Shown in pieces: positions 14,039-21,371 of a DNA stretch of 29,925 bases. Positions within the stretch are counted from its first letter, which is position 1, and the number at the start of each line of letters is the position of its first letter. A model generated the notes under the pieces. The model was not told the origin of the DNA. It did not search any database and saw only the letters and a list, made by a program, of their open reading frames with translations. Made by a program: the position numbers and the translations under genes. The stretch covers positions 1-29,925 of the forward strand of contig DVMJ01000045.1 in the NCBI GenBank assembly GCA_018715065.1, given 5' to 3'. Source of the stretch: Fimiplasma intestinipullorum. GTDB taxonomy: Bacteria > Bacillota_I > Bacilli_A > Erysipelotrichales > Coprobacillaceae.

Positions 14039-15369
14039 AGTGTAAACTCCGCAAAGGCGGCCTCAGCCTCATCCGATACAGCTTCTGATTTGGCATATTG
14101 GAAAGCATCTGACGCCAGAAAATCCTGCAATGACGTTTGCGGATGCTGATACATCAAATCCAAAAGCTCAATAAAATCACGAATGACTTCACGCGGGGTA
14201 ATGTGCTGATCAGCACCGATCCGGCCGTATTCCAATTGAATAAAGCTAGCCAGGTCATTGGTCTCGACCTTTCTCTCATAACCATAAAGATCCGCATGCA
14301 TATCAGCCAATTTCTCACATAGCACCAGCATTTCTTCCGGTGTTAAAGGCTCAAGGTGAATGACCGGTGCTAATAGATCACGAACGCCTGGTTTTGAAAA
14401 TTTACCTTCGGCTAAGCGTGAACGCAGGGCTTCATAGCTATAAACACCCCGGCGTTTATCCTCGATTGCCTGAGGGGTAGATCCCATAATAATCCCTAAA
14501 TAACGTGCCTTCCCCTGTAAGGTATCATTATACATCGTCAAGATTTTTTCATAATTGTACTGACGGGTAATGGCATTGGGAATCTTGTAAATATTAACGA
14601 GCTCATCGATCATGATCATCATTCCGGTATAACCGGCCAAACGGAAAAAGATGGCGAAGAGCTTTAAATAGTCATACCAGTTATCATCGGTAATCAGAAT
14701 ATTGACACCCAGTTCCTCTTTCGCTTCACGCTTCAGGGCATATTCACCACGAAACCAGCGTAATACTTTCATCTTTGTCTCATCCTGTCCTTCGACATAG
14801 GCATGATAATACATAGAAAGCAAATGCGCAAACTCGAAGCCATGGACTAATTCACTGATGGCTGAGGTGACTTCGACAATTTTCTTATCGACAGCCTGAC
14901 TTAGCCGAGGATCCTGGATGGCATAGCCGGTTTCCTGCATCGTCGTACTTTGGACCCCGCTGATCCAGCGATCTAGGATCAACGCCAAGGCACCACCTTC
15001 TGGTTTCGTTTTCGTTGAGAGATTGCTGATGAGTTCACGATAAGTCGCCAGTCCCTGTCCCCTGGTTCCCTGCAGCCGGCGCTCCGGAGACAGATCCGCG
15101 TCTGCAACAATAAAACCGCGATCCATGACATAGTTACGTATCGTTTGAATCAGAAAACTCTTTCCTGAACCATAACGACCGACAATGAAACGGAAAGACG
15201 CGCCGCCATCCGCAATGATATCCACATCATGCAAGAGCGCCTCTATCTCGTTTTTTCGCCCCACTGTAATATAAGGCAGCCCGATACGAGGTACGACCCC
15301 GCCTTTGAGAGAATTGATAATCGTTTGCGCGATCCGTTTAGGTACTTTTCTTTTAGTAGCTTGATTCAT
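14035..15369 (-). CDS. BrxC/BrxD-family (DUF2791) P-loop ATPase
   Basis: This 444-residue protein has Walker A GRYGSGKS (64-71), Walker B MMIMIDEL (250-257) and a sensor-like LGIIMGSTP (291-299), followed by an arginine-rich SYEALRSRL. DADLSPERRLQGTRGQGLATYRELI near 90-114 and the whole length match the BREX system ATP-binding family (BrxC/BrxD, formerly DUF2791), in the BrxD size range. In type II BREX this ATPase is encoded next to the BrxHI helicase, as here. Its start overlaps the TerB-N gene stop by four bases, and its own stop overlaps the helicase start by four. It is likely a STAND/AAA-like motor or loader acting with the helicase; the activity is inferred from family. Confidence 0.88.
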   Translation of the reverse strand: MNQATKRKVPKRIAQTIINSLKGGVVPRIGLPYITVGRKNEIEALLHDVDIIADGGASFRFIVGRYGSGKSFLIQTIRNYVMDRGFIVADADLSPERRLQGTRGQGLATYRELISNLSTKTKPEGGALALILDRWISGVQSTTMQETGYAIQDPRLSQAVDKKIVEVTSAISELVHGFEFAHLLSMYYHAYVEGQDETKMKVLRWFRGEYALKREAKEELGVNILITDDNWYDYLKLFAIFFRLAGYTGMMIMIDELVNIYKIPNAITRQYNYEKILTMYNDTLQGKARYLGIIMGSTPQAIEDKRRGVYSYEALRSRLAEGKFSKPGVRDLLAPVIHLEPLTPEEMLVLCEKLADMHADLYGYERKVETNDLASFIQLEYGRIGADQHITPREVIRDFIELLDLMYQHPQTSLQDFLASDAFQYAKSEAVSDEAEAAFAEFTL

Positions 15370-17192
15370 GACTTCTCCCCTCCTAATAATTCCAAAATTT
15401 CATCCCGATAATCTTCTACTACCTGGATGACAGTCCCATCACATTCTAATATATTATCCCCGATCTCATCAAACAGCACCTCGTTGATCGTATCCGTAAC
15501 CACAGTCGGCAATAAATGTTCCTTTTGAATCTGTTCATCAATGGATTGCCCCTGTACCAGCATCCATAAAATGCGGGTATGCAGCGCATCCAGACCGAAG
15601 CTCTCGACAGGGGTGAATACTTGAATGGATTCGTCAAGCGCGATATCCTCGTCTTCCTGCAATTCCTCTTCAGTCAACAGGCTGTCTCTGGTGACAAGCG
15701 CATCCTGACGAATCTGCTCTAATTCCAAAAGATTGACCTGAACCTGCGGACGACTGGCTTCTTCCTGCCGCTTTTTATCCTTTTGCAAGGCCCCGTCAAT
15801 ATATGGATCGATCCATTGCGCTTCCGGTTTGACTTTCAGATAATGTCCCACCTTTAAGGCTATTCTTAGTTTACGGTCGATCTCACGCAGCATATCCTGA
15901 AACTTTTCCAGACTGAAATGCAGTTGATCATAGCGTTCTTCATACCAGACACCATCCTCATATACATAGGCTTTGGAGCCATTCACTTCATAAAACATCT
16001 CTTTCTTCAAAAAAACAGCCCAATAGATAGCATTGCTTAAAGGATGCCAGACAAAGCGTTCCCTTTTCCCAAAACAGGCTGTAAAAAGATCACTGCCATC
16101 CTCATGATAATGTTCGCTGGCATAGCGCCATACCTGGGCAAACAAATGTTTCGCCTGCGCTTCCTTTTCCTTGAAAAGAAGTGATTTTTGCGTGTTTGGC
16201 TTAGCAAAGCTGAGCAACGCCTGAAAAAGTGTATCATCATTTTGATCTTGTGGATCACGCAAAATGGTCAGTCGTTTATCCTCTTCAAACAACGCTTCGG
16301 GAAGATAGGACAGCGCGGTTTCTTTAGGAATCTGATGGATCACCACATAATCATACATCCAATGCGTCAGATTCTGAACAAGCTGTCTTGAGCTTGATGT
16401 CGACATCATGAAAGCTTCCTTTAAAGCAAATAGTTTCTGCAGACTGTCCTGGGCTGAGTAAACACCAATATCATTAATGAGTTCATAGGCATACAAATAA
16501 GCGTAGAGTTCGGAGTAAGGTTGGATCTGGCCTTTGCGCACTTCTGTTCGCCAGGTAAAATAGCCCCTCAACTGACGCACATTTAGATCGTGATATGTCG
16601 GAAAATAACGATTGAGATAGGCACGATAAGGCGCCTGATCCTCGTAGTTTTCCATCAGCTTGCCCTGTCGATAGAAATTCTTACACTTCTGTTCAAACGA
16701 TCCGTTGCCATATTCATAGAGCTTCATCATCTGTAAGATAGGTGCCGGGATATCCTCTTCTTCCTGTTTTCGAGTCTGCATTGTTAAAGGGGGATCCGGA
16801 CTCACATATTGGGTGGTCTGAGGGCGCTGTTCTAAGACAATCGTGTAGCCTCGCTGCTGTTCGAATGCCATGGCCTGATCAAAAAGGCGAAAAATCACCT
16901 CAGGCTGTGTCTGATCATCGAAGATCACACCGATCCAAAGCGGTCCCTTCATGCGAAAAGGAGAGGTTATAAAAGGAAAGCGTCTCTCTTTACCATCTAA
17001 GCGCCCTACTTTGAAATCAGCTCGCTGGATCTCGACCCCACTTTCGTAATCCCATTGACGCATGAAGCAGGCGAACCATTTTTCTGTTTTCGGATGGACC
17101 AAAATCGAAAAACCAGGGAAAGATGACCAGGGATGCTGAACTTGTAGATGATACTTTTCTCTGGCATATTCAATGAGCTCACTAATATCCAA
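15366..17192 (-). CDS. YjbR-like / TerB-N / TerB-C protein
   Basis: This protein of about 608 residues has three visible parts. Residues 1-120 resemble an MmcQ/YjbR domain (YAREKYH, PWSSFPGF, VHPKTEKWFACFM, later GPLWIGVIFDD). Residues about 165-250 are TerB-N, with FYRQGKLMENYED, RYFPTY and the hallmark QLRGYFTWRTEVRKG at 207-221. The C-terminal 100 residues resemble TerB-C (RDSLLTEEEL, then TINEVLFDEIGDNILECDG). No clear central TerB domain is seen. I chose the TTG at 17192: AAAGAGGTG lies just upstream, and the YjbR-like domain begins there. The ATG at 17225 has no ribosome site and is only a few bases from the predicted RNA start. It leads the operon. Function is unknown; TerB-family proteins are linked to stress and DNA-processing systems. 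Confidence 0.82.
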   Translation of the reverse strand: MDISELIEYAREKYHLQVQHPWSSFPGFSILVHPKTEKWFACFMRQWDYESGVEIQRADFKVGRLDGKERRFPFITSPFRMKGPLWIGVIFDDQTQPEVIFRLFDQAMAFEQQRGYTIVLEQRPQTTQYVSPDPPLTMQTRKQEEEDIPAPILQMMKLYEYGNGSFEQKCKNFYRQGKLMENYEDQAPYRAYLNRYFPTYHDLNVRQLRGYFTWRTEVRKGQIQPYSELYAYLYAYELINDIGVYSAQDSLQKLFALKEAFMMSTSSSRQLVQNLTHWMYDYVVIHQIPKETALSYLPEALFEEDKRLTILRDPQDQNDDTLFQALLSFAKPNTQKSLLFKEKEAQAKHLFAQVWRYASEHYHEDGSDLFTACFGKRERFVWHPLSNAIYWAVFLKKEMFYEVNGSKAYVYEDGVWYEERYDQLHFSLEKFQDMLREIDRKLRIALKVGHYLKVKPEAQWIDPYIDGALQKDKKRQEEASRPQVQVNLLELEQIRQDALVTRDSLLTEEELQEDEDIALDESIQVFTPVESFGLDALHTRILWMLVQGQSIDEQIQKEHLLPTVVTDTINEVLFDEIGDNILECDGTVIQVVEDYRDEILELLGGEKS

Positions 17193-17236
17193 GCCACACA
17201 CCTCTTTTCCCTTTGAAGATCGCATCAATTAAGAAA

Positions 17237-17266
17237 ATTATACTATATCACCAGCTGCCTGTACAA
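17237..17266 (-). promoter_or_regulatory. predicted promoter of the TerB-N / ATPase / helicase operon
   Basis: On the minus strand, a perfect TATAAT (17242-17237) has TTGTAC 18 bases upstream (17266-17261). RNA would start near 17230. That leaves a leader of about 38 bases with AAAGAGGTG before the TTG at 17192, but almost no leader before the ATG at 17225. This is why I prefer the TTG. Confidence 0.6.
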
Positions 17267-17273
17267 CTGAAAA

Positions 17274-17300
17274 AACAGGAGACGATTTAATTCTCCTGTT
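17274..17300 (-). terminator. terminator of the rpmH-rnpA-yidC-jag operon
   Basis: AACAGGAGA (17274-17282) and TCTCCTGTT (17292-17300) form a perfect 9-bp stem with a 9-nt loop. Read leftward it ends in a T-run. It contains the jag stop codon (17289-17287) and separates this operon from the TerB-N operon promoter immediately below. Confidence 0.9.
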
Positions 17301-17922
17301 CGTGTACGGTATTCTTCTTTTTATTTGGATCATAGATGATCGTCAAATAACGATTCTTGCCTTCCCCCGTGCTTTCTGTACGCACGTAGTTCATATTGGC
17401 TAATGTCTGATGAATCACCTTGCGTTCATCACCTGGCATCGGATCTAATTTGACATCCACGCGATTGCGCTGTACGTTACGTCCTAAACGCATCGCCATG
17501 GAAGCGACTTTCTTATACCGATCCTGCTTATAACCATTGATATCTACCGTCAGATCGACACGGCGTTTATAGGTATTGGATACCGCCGTTTTAACTAACG
17601 TGTTGATGGCACGTAGGATGACACCGCCTTTACCAATGAGAATGGAGTTGTTGTCAGAATTAATGTCAACATAGATCCGTCCTTCTTCATAACGCGTCAT
17701 CACTTCATTTTCAAAGCCCATATCACTTAGAATGGTCTGCACGTAATTCACGATGAAATCCTGAATCGTTTTCATGCAATAGGCTTCAATTTCAACGCGT
17801 TTGGTAAATAATGTTTTTTTCTCATAAACGACTGTATAGATGACCTCTTCTTTAGCGACCTGCATATCATTCGCAGCCTGCTCCAAAGCATCATCCAAGG
17901 TCTTGGCAGTATACTTATTCAT
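17287..17922 (-). CDS. jag: Jag/KhpB RNA-binding protein
   Basis: This 211-residue protein has the Jag order: an N-terminal Jag-N domain (MNKYTAKTLDDALEQAANDM), a KH domain with SILIGKGGVILRA at 93-105, and an R3H domain with R167-x3-H171 followed by TESTGEGKNRYLTI. KhpB works with KhpA as an RNA chaperone that affects cell size and division in several Firmicutes. It lies 9 bases after yidC and is the last gene of the rpmH operon. All signature residues are present. Many Firmicutes follow jag with mnmE and mnmG; here a terminator follows directly. Confidence 0.96.
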   Translation of the reverse strand: MNKYTAKTLDDALEQAANDMQVAKEEVIYTVVYEKKTLFTKRVEIEAYCMKTIQDFIVNYVQTILSDMGFENEVMTRYEEGRIYVDINSDNNSILIGKGGVILRAINTLVKTAVSNTYKRRVDLTVDINGYKQDRYKKVASMAMRLGRNVQRNRVDVKLDPMPGDERKVIHQTLANMNYVRTESTGEGKNRYLTIIYDPNKKKNTVHEQEN

Positions 17923-17931
17923 CTGATATCC

Positions 17932-18825
17932 CTACCTTTTTTTGTTTTTCTTGGTTAAGTAGTTAGGCTTTTCCTCTTTTAAAAGCATTTTATCCGTGTA
18001 GTTATAATGGATGTAAACTGAGCGGGCAATACCGATCAGAGAGGTTACGATCCAGTATAAAGACATGGCTGAAGGCATGTTCAAAGAGAATAAAACGATG
18101 ATGACCGTCATATAAATTCCCATGAACTTCGTCTGTTTGTTTTGCTTGATTGGACGACTGCCGCTGATCTTCTGTAAGATATTCTGAATCTCGGTCGATA
18201 AATACTGTAAAACACCTAACAGAACGATCAGGATAATGTAGTTATAGTTTCCAGCTGAGATTTCCTGCATCGGCATAGCACCCAGATTGAATCCCAGGAA
18301 AGTTGCCTGATACATGATCTCGATACGTTGTACAGCTTGCCACATCGCCAGCATAATCGGCATGGACAGGAACGGTAACAACATCGTTTGCCCCATCTTA
18401 ACGTTGTGTTTTTTATAAAGGTTATTGATTTCAACTGACAAACGTGCCTTGCTGGCCTGATCGTTACGACCGCGATACTTGTTTTGGATACGTTCCATCT
18501 GCGGCTGTAACAACTGCATCTTTTGTGACATGACAGTGGATTTGACCATCAGTGGTAAAGTCAATAAGTTCAATGCAATCGTGACAATGATCAGTGAAAT
18601 AACGATCCCAGTATATGGCTCAATGAATAAAATCAATTTTGCGATTGGAATAACGAAGATAAAGTCAAACCAACCGGCACTAAAACTCCATGGTGTAGAC
18701 ATATTGATTTCTCTGCCGGCAATCAAAGTCCCATCTGGATTCAGGTTAGCAGTACACCCCACTAACATGAATGCGATGAGCACCAGTGCCAACAAATGCT
18801 TGGTTCTACGGCTTTTTAATCCCAT
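17932..18825 (-). CDS. yidC: YidC/SpoIIIJ membrane protein insertase
   Basis: This 297-residue YidC-family insertase has a lipoprotein signal ending in the lipobox LVGC (Cys24), five likely membrane segments and a basic C-terminal tail (KEEKPNYLTKKNKKR) that may contact ribosomes. It inserts small membrane proteins alone or with SecYEG. The first core helix reads VISLIIVTIALNLLTLPLM. At the position where YidC proteins carry the groove arginine (VTxxIR, R366 in E. coli, R73 in SpoIIIJ) this protein has N86, and no other arginine is in that helix. The start codon overlaps rnpA by 20 bases, as is common. A second yidC elsewhere in the genome is possible. Confidence 0.95.
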   Translation of the reverse strand: MGLKSRRTKHLLALVLIAFMLVGCTANLNPDGTLIAGREINMSTPWSFSAGWFDFIFVIPIAKLILFIEPYTGIVISLIIVTIALNLLTLPLMVKSTVMSQKMQLLQPQMERIQNKYRGRNDQASKARLSVEINNLYKKHNVKMGQTMLLPFLSMPIMLAMWQAVQRIEIMYQATFLGFNLGAMPMQEISAGNYNYIILIVLLGVLQYLSTEIQNILQKISGSRPIKQNKQTKFMGIYMTVIIVLFSLNMPSAMSLYWIVTSLIGIARSVYIHYNYTDKMLLKEEKPNYLTKKNKKR

Positions 18826-19174
18826 TCGTATTCTCCTTTTTCTGAATTAAGCGTTGTATGCGTAAATACAATTTTTTAAGGCTAGCCAGATTTTGTTGAT
18901 AATCCTGCTCTAAAAAACCTTTGCGCACAATCAGCACATAATCGTAAGGCTGATCCAGTTCAAAGACAGCCCGAGCCATTTCTCTTGTCTGACGTTTGAT
19001 CCTGTTGCGTTGGACCGCCTTACCGAGTTTCTTACTAACCGAAAATCCGATTCTCATATGCTGGTACTCATTTTGCAAGGTGTATAAAACGAATTCCTTA
19101 CACGCTACGCTATGTTTTGCCTGAATAATTTTTTGAAAATCTTCGTTTCGTTTAACTCTGAAAGCTTTTTTCAT
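18806..19174 (-). CDS. rnpA: ribonuclease P protein component
   Basis: This 122-residue basic protein is the protein subunit of RNase P, which with the RNA subunit removes the 5' leader of pre-tRNAs. The opening KAFRVKRNEDFQKII and the RNR signature (QRNRIKRQTREMAR, 55-68) are diagnostic. AGGAAAAGGAA precedes the ATG. It lies 42 bases downstream of rpmH, with a hairpin between that may set the L34 to RnpA ratio, and overlaps yidC by 20 bases. The length is normal for Firmicutes. Confidence 0.97.
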   Translation of the reverse strand: MKKAFRVKRNEDFQKIIQAKHSVACKEFVLYTLQNEYQHMRIGFSVSKKLGKAVQRNRIKRQTREMARAVFELDQPYDYVLIVRKGFLEQDYQQNLASLKKLYLRIQRLIQKKENTNGIKKP

Positions 19175-19191
19175 TTCCTTTTCCTAGAAAA

Positions 19192-19215
19192 AAAACCACA
19201 TAAAGTGGGTTTTTT
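19192..19215 (-). terminator. attenuating hairpin between rpmH and rnpA
   Basis: Read leftward, AACCCAC-TTTAT-GTGGTT forms a short stem with one bulged base, followed by a T8 tract. It sits between the rpmH stop and the rnpA ribosome site. A partial terminator here would let rpmH be expressed above rnpA, as seen in other bacteria. Confidence 0.7.
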
Positions 19216-19216
19216 A

Positions 19217-19351
19217 TTAAGCAGATAAAACTTTTCTTCCTTTTTGACGGCGACGTGCTAAAACCCTTCTACCACCAACAGTAGCCATTCTAGCTCTGAA
19301 GCCTAATTTTCTTTGACGTCTTCTTTTATTTGGCTGATATGTTCTTTTCAT
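19217..19351 (-). CDS. rpmH: ribosomal protein L34
   Basis: This 44-residue protein has the L34 sequence MKRTYQPNKRRRQRKLGFR at its start and GRKVLSA at its end. It binds 23S rRNA in the large subunit. It is preceded by GGAGG and by a near-consensus promoter at 19407-19435. It is the first gene of the leftward ribosome and membrane operon next to oriC, its standard place in bacteria. I found it by translating the gap between rnpA and dnaA. Confidence 0.98.
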   Translation of the reverse strand: MKRTYQPNKRRRQRKLGFRARMATVGGRRVLARRRQKGRKVLSA

Positions 19352-19406
19352 ATTTCTTTTACCTCCATTTTTGATTTTTTATACACAGTAAAACATATGC
19401 TTTACT

Positions 19407-19435
19407 ATTTTAGCTTAATTGCCCTGTAAAGTCAA
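19407..19435 (-). promoter_or_regulatory. strong sigma-A promoter for rpmH
   Basis: On the minus strand TTGACT (19435-19430), 17 bases, TAAAAT (19412-19407): five of six matches at each box with ideal spacing. It is adjacent to the first DnaA box of the origin (19478), so DnaA binding could affect it. Confidence 0.85.
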
Positions 19436-19474
19436 TAAATAAAATGAAAAAACATTGAGAATAACGTCATTTTT

Positions 19475-19800
19475 CATTTATCCACATGGTTTTACACAGA
19501 TGCTGATAAAAGTTTTCCACAACTGTGGGAAAACCTGATTTTTACTGAATTTATCATTTCTTTTGATGTGGAAAAAGACTGCGGAAAGAGGGTTGAAAAG
19601 CCTAGTTATCCACATTTCTCCACAGTGGATTACTTCTTTATTTTCCACCTTGTTGAAAGGATGTGGATAACTTTTGTGGAAAAGTCTTAAAAATTGCGTT
19701 AAAAAGCATACTATTTCCGTTAAGTTTTCCACTAAAACGTTAAATTCTCACTACTTATCCACAATTTTAGGCTTCTGCACTTTGCGCATGGTGGATAAAT
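19475..19800. other. oriC, upstream DnaA-box cluster (incA-like)
   Basis: Perfect TTATCCACA boxes lie at 19478-19486, 19606-19614 and 19755-19763 on the plus strand and at 19670-19662 on the minus strand. One-mismatch boxes include TTTTCCACA at 19513, minus-strand copies at 19567-19575 and 19675-19683, and GGTGGATAA at 19790-19798. The 512-bp gap between rpmH and dnaA holds no gene; an open frame across it is spurious. With the second cluster after dnaA this gives the bipartite origin known in Bacillus and relatives. DnaA boxes here may also autoregulate dnaA. Confidence 0.92.
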
Positions 19801-19836
19801 TTTCGCTTGGGTATAGTTTTTTCCACCGTTTTTTAT

Positions 19837-19842
19837 TATAAT
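19837..19842 (+). promoter_or_regulatory. dnaA: -10 element of the dnaA promoter
   Basis: TATAAT at 19837-19842 lies 22 bases before the dnaA ATG and is perfect. The -35 region (TAGTTT at 19814-19819, 17-base spacing) is poor, which fits a weak or regulated promoter. GAAGGGGTG at 19850-19858 is the ribosome site. A TTATCCACC-type box at 19790-19798 lies just upstream and could repress it. Confidence 0.5.
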
Positions 19843-19863
19843 ATAGGTTGAAGGGGTGTCTCT

Positions 19864-21204
19864 ATGAACGAATATGATAAAATCTGGAGCCAATGTCTGG
19901 CTTATATCCAATCACAAATTAATGACAATGTCGCCTTTGAGACGTTCTACGCCAATTCCAAGCTCGCTTATATCGGCCAGGGAAAAGCGCGCATCGTTGT
20001 AGAAACCCAATTTGGAGACGTTGTGCTTCGCAACCGCCTGGATCTCATCATTGAAGCCCTGAAACAGGTCACTACGCAGCAATATGAAGTCGAGATTCTG
20101 ACACAGGATGCCCTGGCGAAGCGCGAAGAAGAAAAAAAACAGGCCCAAAAACCCCTCATTGAAATCAAAGACAACCTCATCGATAATTTTGTCTTCGATC
20201 AGTTTGTGGTCGGTGACTCAAACAAAATTGCCCAGGCAGCCAGTCTCGCGACGGCCATCAACCCGGGACAGTCTTTTAACCCGCTTTTTATTTACGGGAA
20301 TTCCGGACTAGGCAAGACGCATCTGATCAATGCTATCGGTCATTATATTAAGGAACATCATAAAGATCTCGCCGTCATGTACATCCAGTGTATGGATTTC
20401 GTCAATGAATACGTCAACTCTATTAAAAACGGAAAAATTGATGATTTCAACGAAAAATATCGCAGTTTGGATATCCTGCTTGTAGATGATATTCAGTTCT
20501 TAAGTGGTAAAGAAAAGTCCCATGAGGTCTTCTTCCATATCTTTAACCACATGATTTCCAATAAAAAACAGATCGTTTTAACGGCTGACCGGATGCCTCA
20601 GGACCTTGCCGGACTAGAGAACCGTCTTGTCAGTCGCTTTTCATCAGGGCTTAGCGTCAGCGTCGATCCGCCTGAATTTGAAACTGCACTGGCCATCCTT
20701 AAAAAGAAAATGGAGATTCAAAATGTCGATATTGAGAATTTTGATGAAGAGGTACTGGTATTTATGGCCAATAAGTATTCCAGTGATGTCCGTGTCCTGG
20801 AAGGTCAGCTCAACCGTCTGATTTATTTTTCCATCTTTGAAAATGCCTCCCGCATCACGATGAACCTGGCCCTCGAAGCATTCAAAGATGATAGTAAAGT
20901 GACCATTACAACAACCGGAAAACTGACAGCTGATAAGATCAAAAAGACCGTTGCAGAATATTACAACCTGTCTTTGGCCCAGCTTGTCAGTAAAAGCCGC
21001 ATGTCCAATATCGCGATGGCACGTCATATCTCTATGTATCTGATCCGCGACCTCTTAAATATGTCCTATATAAAAATAGGGGAGGAATTTGGCGGCAGAG
21101 ATCATTCAACCGTCATGACCGCTTGTGATAAGGTCAGCAGAATGCTTAAGAAAGACCCGAAGTATCGGGAAGCCATTGTGGAGATCAAGGACATGCTGAA
21201 GTAG
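19864..21204 (+). CDS. dnaA: replication initiator DnaA
   Basis: This 446-residue protein is full-length DnaA. Domain I (1-80) opens with the conserved W-x2-CLAYIQ interaction region; a short domain II follows. Domain III is the AAA+ ATPase with Walker A GNSGLGKT (145-152), Walker B ILLVDDIQF (204-212) and sensor residues. Domain IV carries the DNA-binding signature GGRDHSTVMTACDKV near 410-425. It binds the DnaA boxes on both sides of its own gene and unwinds the origin. It starts the rightward dnaA-dnaN pair and is preceded by GAAGGGGTG. Confidence 0.99.
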   Translation: MNEYDKIWSQCLAYIQSQINDNVAFETFYANSKLAYIGQGKARIVVETQFGDVVLRNRLDLIIEALKQVTTQQYEVEILTQDALAKREEEKKQAQKPLIEIKDNLIDNFVFDQFVVGDSNKIAQAASLATAINPGQSFNPLFIYGNSGLGKTHLINAIGHYIKEHHKDLAVMYIQCMDFVNEYVNSIKNGKIDDFNEKYRSLDILLVDDIQFLSGKEKSHEVFFHIFNHMISNKKQIVLTADRMPQDLAGLENRLVSRFSSGLSVSVDPPEFETALAILKKKMEIQNVDIENFDEEVLVFMANKYSSDVRVLEGQLNRLIYFSIFENASRITMNLALEAFKDDSKVTITTTGKLTADKIKKTVAEYYNLSLAQLVSKSRMSNIAMARHISMYLIRDLLNMSYIKIGEEFGGRDHSTVMTACDKVSRMLKKDPKYREAIVEIKDMLK

Positions 21205-21350
21205 TTTTCCACAGGTTATCCACATCTTTCCACCTGTTTTCCACAGGCTATTTCTGAGATTTATCATCTGTTTGTCATTCTTTTTCACGTTTTCCACATA
21301 TCCACAATCCCTAATAATAATGATAATTAAAAAGAAAGATATATAAAAAA
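21205..21350. other. oriC, downstream DnaA-box cluster and AT-rich unwinding region
   Basis: Immediately after dnaA come TTTTCCACA (21205, 21237, 21290), a perfect TTATCCACA (21216-21224) and ATATCCACA (21298-21306). The next bases are GC-containing AATCCC and then CTAATAATAATGATAATTAA (21311-21330), followed by an AT-only stretch to about 21350. This order (box, short GC cluster, AT-rich repeats) is that of the basal unwinding system in Bacillus. The trinucleotide repeat does not fit the published DnaA-trio consensus well. It also holds the leader of dnaN. Confidence 0.85.
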
Positions 21351-21371
21351 TAAGAAAAGGAGTCCTAAAAC

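Noticed and set aside
11789..17192. Calling the three-gene operon a BREX system
   Set aside because: The ATPase and helicase resemble BrxD and BrxHI, but no PglX, PglZ, BrxC or BrxA gene is in the window, and the first gene is a TerB-N protein, which is not a BREX core component.
19478..19732. Minus-strand open frame of 84 codons in the origin
   Set aside because: It is built of DnaA boxes and has no recognisable domain; the spacing of boxes explains the sequence.
21308..21350. Canonical DnaA-trio tract
   Set aside because: The triplet repeat is in the right place, but its phase gives TAT rather than (G/A)A(T/A) on the expected strand, so I only report it as a variant candidate.
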